DNA from: Nocardioides aromaticivorans
GTDB lineage: Bacteria > Actinomycetota > Actinomycetes > Propionibacteriales > Nocardioidaceae
NCBI RefSeq assembly: GCF_013408525.1
Contig: NZ_JACBZM010000001.1
Location: 4,216,001-4,280,000 of the forward strand
Reading direction: 5' to 3'
DNA: 64,000 nt
Of this stretch, positions 46,341 to 58,955 are shown piece after piece; within the stretch, counting starts at the first letter, position 1; every line of letters begins with the position of its first letter. The position numbers and the translations under genes were made by a program. Below the pieces are notes generated by a model. That model was given only the letters and a program-made list of their open reading frames with translations. It had not been told where the DNA came from and did not search any database.

Positions 46341-47198
46341 ATGTCCGATTCCACCCTGGTGATCCCCGCCGTCCTCGACGAGGTCGCGCCACCCCCGCCC
46401 GCGCCGCCGTCGCCGCTGGTGCAGCCCGGCCGGCTGGAGGCCGACGCCGTGTCCGCCTGGTTCGGCCAGCGCAAGGTGCTCGACCGGGTGTCGATCGACA
46501 TCCCGGCCGGCCAGGTCACCGCGCTGATCGGCCCGTCGGGCTGTGGCAAGTCGACCTTCCTGCGCATCCTCAACCGGATGCACGAGCTGGTGCCCGGCGC
46601 GGCGCTGGCGGGGGAGGTGCGCCTCGACGGCGTCGACATCTACGACCCCGAGCGCCGGCTCACCGACGCCCGGCGCGCGATCGGGATGGTCTTCCAGAAG
46701 CCCAACCCCTTCCCGGCGATGTCCATCCAGGACAACGTCCTGGCCGGGCTGAGCCTGGTCGGCTCGAAGCTGAGGAAGTCCGAGCGCCAGGACCTGGTCG
46801 AGGAGTCCCTCACGCGTGCCGGCCTGTGGGCCGAGGTCCGCGACCGGCTCCGGCAGCCCGGCTCCGCGCTGTCCGGGGGCCAGCAGCAGCGCCTCTGCAT
46901 CGCCCGCTCGCTGGCCGTGCGGCCGCGGGTGCTGCTGATGGACGAGCCGTGCTCGGCCCTCGACCCGACGTCGACCCGGGTCGTCGAGGAGACGATCCGC
47001 GAGATCGGGTCCCAGGTCACGATCGTGATCGTGACCCACAACATGCAGCAGGCGGCCCGCGTCTCGGACCGTTGCGCCTTCTTCCTCGCCGCCCACGGCA
47101 CGCCCGGGGTGATCGTCGAGCAGGGTCCGACGGACGTGATCTTCGACAACCCGCAGGACTCCCGCACGGCGGACTACGTCAACGGACGGTTCGGCTGA
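46341..47198 (+). CDS. pstB: Phosphate ABC transporter ATP-binding protein PstB
   Basis: This is the ATPase of the Pst importer (285 aa). Walker A GPSGCGKSTFLRILNRM, the Q-loop GMVFQKPNPFPAMSI, signature [17 protein letters not shown], Walker B VLLMDEPCSALDP and switch IVTHNMQQAARVSDR are all intact. The C-terminus (QDSRTADYVNGRFG) is typical of PstB. ATG at 46341 has GAAGGAGC upstream; the frame is open far upstream but runs through the Ig-like gene. pstB usually follows pstA directly; here nearly 9 kb separates them. phoU is not nearby. Confidence 0.96.
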   Translation: MSDSTLVIPAVLDEVAPPPPAPPSPLVQPGRLEADAVSAWFGQRKVLDRVSIDIPAGQVTALIGPSGCGKSTFLRILNRMHELVPGAALAGEVRLDGVDIYDPERRLTDARRAIGMVFQKPNPFPAMSIQDNVLAGLSLVGSKLRKSERQDLVEESLTRAGLWAEVRDRLRQPGSALSGGQQQRLCIARSLAVRPRVLLMDEPCSALDPTSTRVVEETIREIGSQVTIVIVTHNMQQAARVSDRCAFFLAAHGTPGVIVEQGPTDVIFDNPQDSRTADYVNGRFG

Positions 47199-47225
47199 GG
47201 GTGGTCGGGGCGTCCGAGGCGTGAA

Positions 47226-47240
47226 CGGAGGGTGCCTCCG
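47226..47240 (+). terminator. Short hairpin after pstB
   Basis: CGGAGG and CCTCCG pair around a three-base loop, 27 bases after the pstB stop. It is small but is the only candidate end for the phosphate locus. Confidence 0.4.
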
Positions 47241-47266
47241 CGCAGCGGTGCCATGTCACAAAGTGG

Positions 47267-47272
47267 TAACCT
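47267..47272 (+). promoter_or_regulatory. Putative -10 of gltB with a long leader
   Basis: TAACCT follows an AT-rich TCACAAAGTGG segment and is 120 bases before the gltB start. If it is used, the mRNA leader exceeds 100 bases. Confidence 0.4.
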
Positions 47273-47392
47273 GAGCGCTCCGCCGCGTGGGCCAGTGCTG
47301 TCCCTTGCGCCCCACCTTCTGTGGACCCCCGTCGCGATGGCTTCGATCTTCGCTGCCGGACGGCCCCAGACGTAGCCGACGGGAGAACCTTG

Positions 47393-51950
<4,558 letters not shown>

Positions 51951-51958
<8 letters not shown>

Positions 51959-53420
51959 CCCCAAGGGCTTCCTGAAGAACACGCGTGAGGTTGCCACCCG
52001 TCGTCCCGTCGAGGAGCGGGTCAACGACTGGAACGAGGTCTACCCGGGCGGGATCGGCCGCGCGCTGCTGCCGATCATCAACGTCCAGGCCAGCCGTTGC
52101 ATGGACTGCGGCATCCCGTTCTGCCACTCGGGCTGCCCGCTGGGCAACATCATCCCGGAGTGGAACGACCTGGTCTGGCGCGACGACTGGGAGGGCGCGA
52201 TCGAGCGCCTGCACGCGACGAACAACTTCCCGGAGTTCACCGGTCGCCTCTGTCCGGCGCCCTGCGAGACCGCGTGCGTGCTCGGCATCAACCAGCCGGC
52301 CGTGACGATCAAGAACATCGAGGTCTCGATCATCGACAAGGCCTTCGAGTCCGGCTTCGTGCGGCCGCAGCCGCCGGAGTGGCTCTCGGGCAAGACCGTC
52401 GCCGTCATCGGCTCCGGTCCGGCCGGCCTCGCCGTCGCCCAGCAGCTCACCCGCGCCGGCCACACCGTGGCCGTCTACGAGCGGGCCGACAAGCCCGGCG
52501 GGCTGCTGCGCTACGGCATCCCCGAGTTCAAGATGGAGAAGAAGCACCTCGACAAGCGCCTCGAGCAGATGATGCGCGAGGGCACGGTGTTCCGCTCCGG
52601 CGTCACCGTCGGCGAGGGCAAGCTCACCGGCCAGGCGCTCCGGGACCGGTACGACGCCGTGGTGATCGCCACCGGCTCGACCGTCCCGCGCGACCTGCCC
52701 GTCCCCGGTCGGGAGCTCAAGGGCATCCACCAGGCGATGGAGTTCCTCCCGCAGGCCAACCGCGTCGCGGTGGGCGAGGAGGTGGAGGGCCAGATCCGGG
52801 CCGACGGCAAGCACGTCGTCATCATCGGTGGCGGTGACACCGGCGCCGACTGCCTCGGCACCTCGATCCGCCAGGGTGCGGCCTCGATCACGCAGCTCGA
52901 GATCATGCCCCAGCCGACGGAGGACCGTCCGAACGGACAGCCGTGGCCGACGTACCCGATGATCTTCCGGGTCTCCTCGGCGCACGAGGAGGGTGGCGAC
53001 CGGGTCTACTCGGTCTCGACCCAGGAGTTCCTCGGCGACGAGGACGGCAACGTCCGGGCGCTGCGCCTGGTCGAGGTCTCCTTCGAGGGCGGCAAGCTGG
53101 TCGAGCACGAGGGCACGGAGCGGGAGATCCCGGCCGACCTCGTCCTCTTCGCGATGGGCTTCGTGGGCCCGGAGCAGCCCGGCTTCATCGAGCAGCTCGG
53201 CGTCGAGCTCGACGAGCGCGGCAACGTCAAGCGCGACAACGACTACGCGACCAGCGTCGAGGGCGTCTTCGTCGCCGGCGACGCGGGTCGTGGCCAGTCG
53301 CTCATCGTGTGGGCGATCGCGGAGGGCCGTGCGGCCGCCGCCGGCGTGGACAAGTTCCTCACCGGCAGCACCCAGCTGCCCGCCCCGATCCCGCCGACGG
53401 CGCGCCCGCTGGTGGTCTGA
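51951..53420 (+). CDS. gltD: Glutamate synthase small subunit GltD
   Basis: This FAD/NADPH-dependent iron-sulfur flavoprotein (489 aa) feeds electrons to GltB. The N-terminal cysteine clusters [17 protein letters not shown] and [12 protein letters not shown] bind 4Fe-4S centres. [17 protein letters not shown] is the FAD dinucleotide fold and [16 protein letters not shown] the NADPH fold. [19 protein letters not shown] closes the FAD site. ATG starts inside the last codons of gltB. A strong terminator follows the stop. Confidence 0.97.
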
Positions 53421-53437
53421 GCGACAACTCGTTCGAG

Positions 53438-53483
53438 ACGACGCAAACTTCGCCTGAAGTTTGCGTCGTTTCGACTTTTTCTA
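53438..53483 (+). terminator. Intrinsic terminator after gltD
   Basis: A perfect 14-base-pair stem (ACGACGCAAACTTC, 53438-53451, with 53456-53469) and loop GCCT are followed by a T-rich tract (TTCGACTTTTTC). This is a classical Rho-independent terminator, unusually A/T-rich for this DNA. Confidence 0.88.
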
Positions 53484-53498
53484 CCCATGGGTCACCGT

Positions 53499-53511
53499 TA
53501 GGGTTTGGAAC
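53499..53511 (+). promoter_or_regulatory. Putative leaderless promoter (-10) of pyk
   Basis: TAGGGT at 53499-53504 is seven bases before the pyk GTG at 53512. No Shine-Dalgarno with normal spacing is present, so the message probably begins at the start codon. Confidence 0.55.
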
Positions 53512-54978
53512 GTGCGAAGAGCCAAGATCGTGTGCACCCTCGGCCCTGCGACCAGCTCCGAGCGGAGGATCCGCGAGCTGGTGTACGCCGGCATGGACGT
53601 CGCGCGCCTGAACATGAGCCATGGCTCGCACGAGGACCACGCCGAGGTCTACCGGCTGGTGCGCGAGGCGTCCGACGCGAGCGGCCACGGCGTGGGAATC
53701 CTGGCCGACCTCCAGGGCCCGAAGATCCGCCTCGAGCGGTTCTCCGGCGGCCCGGTCACGCTCAAGCGGGGCCAGCGCTGGACGATCACCACCCGCGACG
53801 TCGACGGCAACGCCGAGATCAGCGGGACGACGTACAAGGGGCTGCCGGGCGACGTCTCGCCGGGCGACCCGCTGCTGATCGACGACGGCAAGGTGCGGCT
53901 CCGTGTGGTCGAGGTGGTCGACGGCACCGACGTCGTCACCGAGGTGCTCGTCGGGGGCAAGGTCAGCAACAACAAGGGCATCAACCTGCCCGGTGTGGCC
54001 GTCTCGGTGCCGGCCCTCTCCGAGAAGGACATCGCCGACCTCCGCTTCGCGCTGCGCCTCGGCGTCGATTTCATCGCGCTGAGCTTCGTGCGCAACGCCA
54101 AGGACGCCGAGGACGTGCGGGTGATCATGCGCGAGGAGGGGGTCGTGCTCCCCGTCATCGCGAAGATCGAGAAGCCGCAGGCCATCGAGAACCTCGACGA
54201 GGTCGTGGCTGCCTTCGACGCCTTCATGGTCGCCCGCGGCGACCTCGGCGTGGAGTGCCCGCTGGAGGAGGTGCCCTTCCTGCAGAAGAAGATCATCGTG
54301 GCCGCGCGGCGCAACGCGAAGCCGGTGATCGTGGCCACCCAGATGCTCGAGTCGATGATCACCAGCCCCGCACCGACCCGGGCCGAGGCCAGCGACGTCG
54401 CGAACGCGGTGCTCGACGGCGCCGACGCCGTGATGCTGTCGGGGGAGACCGGCGTGGGGGAGCACCCCATCCACACGGTCGAGACGATGGCGCGGATCAT
54501 CACCGCCACCGAGGCGCACGCCCTCGTCGACGACACCTTCAGCCGGTTCGGCCGGATCGAGTGGGACCCCCACACCCGCTCCGGCGTGATCACCAAGGCG
54601 GCCGAGGAGGTCGCCCAGCGCGTGGGCGCCAAGTACGTCGTCGCCTTCACCCAGTCCGGTGACTCGGCCCGCCGGCTGGCCCGGCTGCGCAGCCCGATCC
54701 CGGTCCTCGCCTTCACCCCGGAGGCCCGTGCCCGGTCCCAGCTCGCCGTGACCTGGGGCGTCGAGGCGTTCAAGACCGGCACCGTCGAGCACACCGACGA
54801 GATGGTGCGCCAGGTCGACGAGGAGCTGCTGAAGATCGGCCGGGTCCAGGAGGGCGACCTCGTGGTCATCGTCGCCGGCAGCCCGCCCGGCATCCCCGGC
54901 TCGACCAACGCGCTGCGGATCCACCGGATGGGTGACGCGATCAACGAGGTGGCGCCGGCGTACCGACGGCGCAGCTGA
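53512..54978 (+). CDS. pyk: Pyruvate kinase
   Basis: This glycolytic enzyme (488 aa) makes pyruvate and ATP from phosphoenolpyruvate and ADP. It starts RRAKIVCTLGPATSS, has LNMSHGSHEDH, the active-site segments LSFVRNAKDAEDV and VIAKIEKPQAIENLDEV, MVARGDLGVECP, the ATQMLESMITSPAPTRAEASD signature and a C-terminal regulatory domain. The GTG at 53512 gives the usual N-terminus. The gene ends six bases before the convergent LAGLIDADG-like gene. Confidence 0.97.
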   Translation: MRRAKIVCTLGPATSSERRIRELVYAGMDVARLNMSHGSHEDHAEVYRLVREASDASGHGVGILADLQGPKIRLERFSGGPVTLKRGQRWTITTRDVDGNAEISGTTYKGLPGDVSPGDPLLIDDGKVRLRVVEVVDGTDVVTEVLVGGKVSNNKGINLPGVAVSVPALSEKDIADLRFALRLGVDFIALSFVRNAKDAEDVRVIMREEGVVLPVIAKIEKPQAIENLDEVVAAFDAFMVARGDLGVECPLEEVPFLQKKIIVAARRNAKPVIVATQMLESMITSPAPTRAEASDVANAVLDGADAVMLSGETGVGEHPIHTVETMARIITATEAHALVDDTFSRFGRIEWDPHTRSGVITKAAEEVAQRVGAKYVVAFTQSGDSARRLARLRSPIPVLAFTPEARARSQLAVTWGVEAFKTGTVEHTDEMVRQVDEELLKIGRVQEGDLVVIVAGSPPGIPGSTNALRIHRMGDAINEVAPAYRRRS

Positions 54979-54983
54979 GCCGC

Positions 54984-55763
54984 TCAGGACTTCCGGCCGA
55001 TCAACGCATCGAGGCGTTCGACCGCCTCGCGCCGCGACACGCTGATGATCCGGACGTTCGACTGCCGCCACGGGATCTCAACGAGGTCGAGCGCCCAGCA
55101 GCAGAGCTCCCGGATGTCCCGTGAGGCGTTGCAGAACTGCCATCGCGGATAGCGGTAGACCTTCGGCGCACCGGCGACGATCCGCCGCGTCCAGTTGTCG
55201 ACGCGACACCCGTCGGAGTGGAACAGGCCACGGAGGAACGGACCCGGGTGGTCTTCGACGATCGCGCGTTGCCAGTCGTCGAGGACGATGGGTCGGTCGT
55301 GCTTGCGACCCGGCCCGTGCTGGGGGAACAGGCAGGGCCAGTGCCGCCACCCGACGGTTGTGATGATGCACCCGGGAGCGCGACGTGTGTGTGGGCGGCC
55401 GCCCGGCTTGACGGCCGCCATCAGCGCGGCGATCCCGATGTTGTCCGCGGTGTACTTCTCGTCGTTGACGACGTGCAGGTTGTAGACATTCCGGCGGCCG
55501 CGGGTGATGTGCCCGTCGCCGAGGTACCAGCCCAACAGCTCGGCGTAGGCCGGGGTGTCGAGCGTTGCGCCGTCGCACTGGGGACAGGGGACCGAGGTGT
55601 GCGCCTGGCCACGCGCCTGACCGCGTCGTTGGTAGAGGCGCCGCCAACGACGGATCGTCTTGATGGCGACCCCGTGCTTCGCCGCGTTGTCCGCGTCCGG
55701 CATGCCGGCATCGGAGTCACGCAGCGCGCTGGCGACCAGCTCTGCTGATCTCACATGGGGCAT
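54984..55763 (-). CDS. LAGLIDADG-like homing endonuclease family protein
   Basis: This 259-residue protein has an N-terminal helix-turn-helix (about residues 22-47, NAAKHGVAIKTIRRWRRLYQ), a partial zinc-binding pair CPQC (60-63), and two LAGLIDADG-type motifs: AELLGWYLGDGH (74-85) and PFLRGLFHSDGC (175-186). Each has the acidic residue expected for metal binding. Two motifs suggest a monomeric enzyme. It is free-standing, not inside an intron or intein, and begins 45 bases after the 3' end of tRNA-Leu in the same direction. ATG is at 55763. It may be an endonuclease or a repurposed regulator. Confidence 0.75.
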   Translation of the reverse strand: MPHVRSAELVASALRDSDAGMPDADNAAKHGVAIKTIRRWRRLYQRRGQARGQAHTSVPCPQCDGATLDTPAYAELLGWYLGDGHITRGRRNVYNLHVVNDEKYTADNIGIAALMAAVKPGGRPHTRRAPGCIITTVGWRHWPCLFPQHGPGRKHDRPIVLDDWQRAIVEDHPGPFLRGLFHSDGCRVDNWTRRIVAGAPKVYRYPRWQFCNASRDIRELCCWALDLVEIPWRQSNVRIISVSRREAVERLDALIGRKS

Positions 55764-55807
55764 GCGTCAGTCTCGGACGAAGACCCGACAGATCAGTCGT
55801 GCGTGGG

Positions 55808-55890
55808 TGCCGAGTGTGGGATTCGAACCCACATGCCCTTTCGGACAACGCTTTTTGAGAGCGCCGCGTATACCGTTCCGCCAACCCGGC
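55808..55890 (-). tRNA. tRNA-Leu (anticodon CAA)
   Basis: The minus strand folds as a class II tRNA of 83 bases. The acceptor stem GCCGGGT pairs with ACTCGGC, and the discriminator is A. The anticodon stem GCGCT/AGCGT holds loop CTCAAAA with anticodon CAA (codon UUG). A long variable arm precedes the T arm GTGGG-TTCGAAT-CCCAC. The CCA end is not encoded. Confidence 0.95.
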
Positions 55891-55948
55891 CGGGTAGCGC
55901 AGCAACGGTAGCCGAGACGGCTCCCGCCCTCCGAACCGGGCGGGCCGA

Positions 55949-55960
55949 TAACCTTCTCCC
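55949..55960 (+). promoter_or_regulatory. Putative leaderless promoter (-10) of pdtaR
   Basis: TAACCT at 55949-55954 is six bases before the GTG at 55961, and no Shine-Dalgarno is visible. Confidence 0.5.
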
Positions 55961-56569
55961 GTGACCGAGACCGCGCAGCCGACCCCCCGCACCGTGGTGA
56001 TCGCGGAGGACGAGACCCTGATCCGGATGGACCTCGCCGAGATGCTCGTCGAGGAGGGGTACGACGTCGTGGGCCAGGCCGCCGACGGGCAGAAGGCGAT
56101 CGAGCTCGCCGAGGAGCTGCGCCCCGACCTGGTGATCCTCGACGTGAAGATGCCCGTGCTGGACGGGATCGCGGCCGCCGAGGCGATCGCCGGGAAGCGG
56201 ATCGCACCCGTGGTGATGCTGACGGCCTTCTCGCAGCGCGACCTGGTCGAGCGGGCCCGGGAGGCCGGCGCGATGTCGTACCTCGTCAAGCCGTTCTCGC
56301 AGACCGACCTGGTGCCGGCGATCGAGATGGCGGTCAGCCGCTTCGCCGAGATCGCCCAGCTCGAGAGCGAGGTCGCCGACCTGACCGAGCGCCTGGAGAC
56401 CCGCAAGGCGGTCGACCGGGCCAAGGGCATCCTTCAGGAGCAGCTGTCGCTGACCGAGCCGGAGGCCTTCCGATGGATCCAGAAGACGGCGATGGACCTG
56501 CGGATGTCCATGCGCGAGGTTGCCGAGGGCGTGGTCACGCACGGTGTCCCCGGCGGGTCGGGCTCGTAA
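55961..56569 (+). CDS. pdtaR: ANTAR-domain response regulator PdtaR
   Basis: This 202-residue two-component regulator acts on RNA. The receiver domain (about residues 8-125) has the phosphorylated D61 in VILDVKMPVLDG, acidic residues AEDETL, and the conserved Lys in YLVKPFSQTD. The C-terminal ANTAR domain (about 135-192: LTERLETRKAVDRAKGIL, EPEAFRWIQKTAMDLRMSM) binds paired hairpins in mRNA leaders and prevents termination. Its partner kinase PdtaS is not in the window. GTG at 55961 seems leaderless. It stands 166 bases upstream of the liv operon. Confidence 0.94.
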   Translation: MTETAQPTPRTVVIAEDETLIRMDLAEMLVEEGYDVVGQAADGQKAIELAEELRPDLVILDVKMPVLDGIAAAEAIAGKRIAPVVMLTAFSQRDLVERAREAGAMSYLVKPFSQTDLVPAIEMAVSRFAEIAQLESEVADLTERLETRKAVDRAKGILQEQLSLTEPEAFRWIQKTAMDLRMSMREVAEGVVTHGVPGGSGS

Positions 56570-56660
56570 AAAATTCGTGTGACCCGGCTCTCAGGTAACA
56601 GATTCGTCAGGATTCGGCTCCCGAGCCGCCGAGTTGCTTCCACCTGCACGTGAGCCGGTG

Positions 56661-56705
56661 TAGGTTCCCGCGGCAGGACACGTCCGAGGGCAGCGACCGC
56701 TGCCC
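56661..56705 (+). promoter_or_regulatory. Leader region of livK with -10 and hairpin
   Basis: TAGGTT (56661-56666) could be a -10. Downstream a hairpin forms from GGGCAGC (56688-56694) and GCTGCCC (56699-56705) before the ribosome binding site AGGAAG. There is no T-run, so it is more likely an mRNA structure than a terminator. Confidence 0.4.
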
Positions 56706-56735
56706 TTCGGCTCGAGTAGGAAGCGGGACACAGTC

Positions 56736-57854
56736 TTGAGGCTCAACAAGGTATTCGGAGCCAGCGTCGCGACGCTGGCGCTCAGCCTTTCCATGGTCGC
56801 GTGCGGCTCCGACGACGGAGACGGCGGCAGCGACGCTGACGGCGGCGACTTCTGCGGCAAGAACCTCGCGTTCCTCGGCGCGCTCACCGGTGACGCCGGT
56901 GCTCTCGGCCAGAACATGGTCAACGGCATCGAGCTGGCGCTGAAGGAGTACAACGCCGACAACGCCGACTGCAAGATCAACCTGAAGAAGTTCGACTCGC
57001 AGGGCAGCCCGGACAAGGCGCCGGCGCTCGCGACCCAGATCATCAACGACGACACCATCTTCGGCCTCGTCGGCCCGGGCTTCTCGGGTGAGTCGCTCGC
57101 GACCGGCAAGACCTTCTTCGAGGCCGGCCTCCCGTCGATCTCGCCGTCGGCGACCAACGTCACGATCACCGACCAGGGCTGGACCACCTGGCACCGCGTC
57201 ATCGGCAACGACGACGCGCAGGGCACGGCCGACGCCAAGTACCTCACCGAGACGGCCGGCGCCAAGAAGGTCTTCGTCGTCGACGACGGTCAGGACTACT
57301 CGAAGGGCCTTGCCGGCAAGGTCAAGGACTCCCTCGGCGACGCGCTGGTCGACTCCGACCAGATCTCGGTCGGCGACACCAACATGTCCGCGATCGTCCA
57401 GGCCGTGAAGTCCTCGGGCGCCGACGCCGTGTTCTACGGCGGCTACTACACCGAAGCCGGCCTGCTCGCCAAGCAGCTGCGCCAGGGTGGCTTCAAGGGC
57501 ACGTTCATGTCCGGTGACGGCTCGGAGGACCCGAACTTCGTGAAGGTCGCCGGCGCCGACGGTGCCGAGGGTGCGGTCCTGTCCGCTCCCGCCGCTCCGG
57601 CCCCGGCCGACTTCGGTGCCACCGGCCTCTACGCCACGCAGGCCTACGACGCGACGAACATCTTCCTCGCCGCGATCAAGGACGGCGTGTCGGACGCCCA
57701 GGAGCTCAACGAGTTCATCGGCTCCTACGAGGGTGACGGCGTCAGTGGCCCCATCGCCTTCGACGACAAGGGCGACATCAAGGAGTCCAAGATCTACGCC
57801 TACTTCGTGAAGAACGGCGCCCTCGACGTCGAGAACCCCGAGGCGATCGAGTGA
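56736..57854 (+). CDS. livK: Branched-chain amino-acid-type ABC transporter substrate-binding lipoprotein
   Basis: This 372-residue periplasmic binding protein of the type I fold has a lipoprotein signal peptide with C23 in LSMVACGSDD. It continues NLAFLGALTGDAGALGQNMV, LVGPGFSGESLATGKTFFEA and AVFYGGYYTEAGLLAKQLRQ, typical of LivJ/LivK. The ligand may be Leu/Ile/Val or related compounds. TTG at 56736 is the start, with AGGAAGCGGG upstream. It is first in livKHMGF, with a strong hairpin between it and livH. Confidence 0.92.
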   Translation: MRLNKVFGASVATLALSLSMVACGSDDGDGGSDADGGDFCGKNLAFLGALTGDAGALGQNMVNGIELALKEYNADNADCKINLKKFDSQGSPDKAPALATQIINDDTIFGLVGPGFSGESLATGKTFFEAGLPSISPSATNVTITDQGWTTWHRVIGNDDAQGTADAKYLTETAGAKKVFVVDDGQDYSKGLAGKVKDSLGDALVDSDQISVGDTNMSAIVQAVKSSGADAVFYGGYYTEAGLLAKQLRQGGFKGTFMSGDGSEDPNFVKVAGADGAEGAVLSAPAAPAPADFGATGLYATQAYDATNIFLAAIKDGVSDAQELNEFIGSYEGDGVSGPIAFDDKGDIKESKIYAYFVKNGALDVENPEAIE

Positions 57855-57880
57855 CCCGGTCCCTGTAGGGACTGACCTGT

Positions 57881-57912
57881 ACTGCGGCCGGGGGACCACC
57901 CCCGGCCGCAGT
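57881..57912 (+). terminator. Strong hairpin between livK and livH
   Basis: A perfect 14-base-pair stem (ACTGCGGCCGGGGG, 57881-57894, with 57899-57912) and loop ACCA lie 26 bases after livK. It probably reduces read-through or stabilises the livK message, so the binding protein is made in excess over the membrane parts. Confidence 0.75.
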
Positions 57913-57938
57913 CGATCACAAAGGCGGAGGAAACCCCC

Positions 57939-58955
57939 TTGGACTTCGGCAACCTTTTCGGGAGCCCCGAAAACTTCCTGAGCTACACCATGGGTGGGCT
58001 CGTGTTCGGCGCCATCTACGCGCTCGTCGCGCTCGGCTACACGATGGTGTACGGCGTCCTGCAGCTCATCAACTTCGCGCACTCCGAAGTCTTCATGTAC
58101 GGCACCTTCGCCGTGGCGTGGGTCTTCATCCTCCTGCACGGGACCGAGAGTGCGAGCTGGAGCCTCGGTGAGGCCGTTCCTGTCCTGCTCGTGGCGCTGA
58201 TAGCGGCCATGGCGCTGTCGGCCGGGGTCGCGCTCGCGCTCGAACGGTTCGCCTACCGGCCGCTGATGAAGAAGAACGCACCCAAGCTCATCGCCCTGAT
58301 CTCGGCGATCGGTGCGTCCTTCGCGCTGGCCGAGGCCATGGGCCTGCGCGACCGCTTCGCCGAGGTCTTCGGGCTCGACGACAACCTCGCCGACTACGTC
58401 GCGCCGGGCAAGGCCCGTGACGTGTACTCGAGCCCCGTCACCATCCGCGAGCACGACCTGTTCACGATCGGCGGCTACACGCTCTCCGACGTCGACCTGG
58501 TCATCATCCTCGCGGCGCTGCTGATGATGGTCGCGCTCGACCAGTTCGTACGTCGTACCCGCTTCGGCCGGGGCATCCGCGCCGTCGCCCAGGACCCCGA
58601 GTCCGCCGCGCTCATGGGCGTGAACCCGACCCGCGTGGTCCAGCTGACCTTCCTCATCGGCGGCCTGATGGCCGGTGCGGCGGCCACGCTCTACATGATG
58701 AAGGTCGGCGTGACCCGCCAGAACGCCGGCTTCATCCTCGGCGTCAAGGCATTCACCGCAGCCGTCATGGGCGGCATCGGCAACCTGCGCGGCGCGTTGC
58801 TCGGTGGGCTCATCCTCGGCGTGATGGAGAACTGGGGCTCGGCCCTCTTCGGTCAGAACTGGAAGGACGTCGTGGCGTTCGTGCTCCTCGTCCTGATCCT
58901 CCTCGTGCGGCCGTCCGGGCTGCTCGGTGAGTCCCTGGGGAAGGCACGCGCATGA
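57939..58955 (+). CDS. livH: Branched-chain amino-acid-type ABC transporter permease LivH
   Basis: This is a permease of 338 aa with about eight hydrophobic segments. [53 protein letters not shown] and [20 protein letters not shown] are family motifs. The loop region between about residues 130 and 175 is longer and more polar than the E. coli type. TTG at 57939 is the start, supported by GGAGG eight bases upstream. It overlaps livM by four bases. Confidence 0.94.
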   Translation: MDFGNLFGSPENFLSYTMGGLVFGAIYALVALGYTMVYGVLQLINFAHSEVFMYGTFAVAWVFILLHGTESASWSLGEAVPVLLVALIAAMALSAGVALALERFAYRPLMKKNAPKLIALISAIGASFALAEAMGLRDRFAEVFGLDDNLADYVAPGKARDVYSSPVTIREHDLFTIGGYTLSDVDLVIILAALLMMVALDQFVRRTRFGRGIRAVAQDPESAALMGVNPTRVVQLTFLIGGLMAGAAATLYMMKVGVTRQNAGFILGVKAFTAAVMGGIGNLRGALLGGLILGVMENWGSALFGQNWKDVVAFVLLVLILLVRPSGLLGESLGKARA

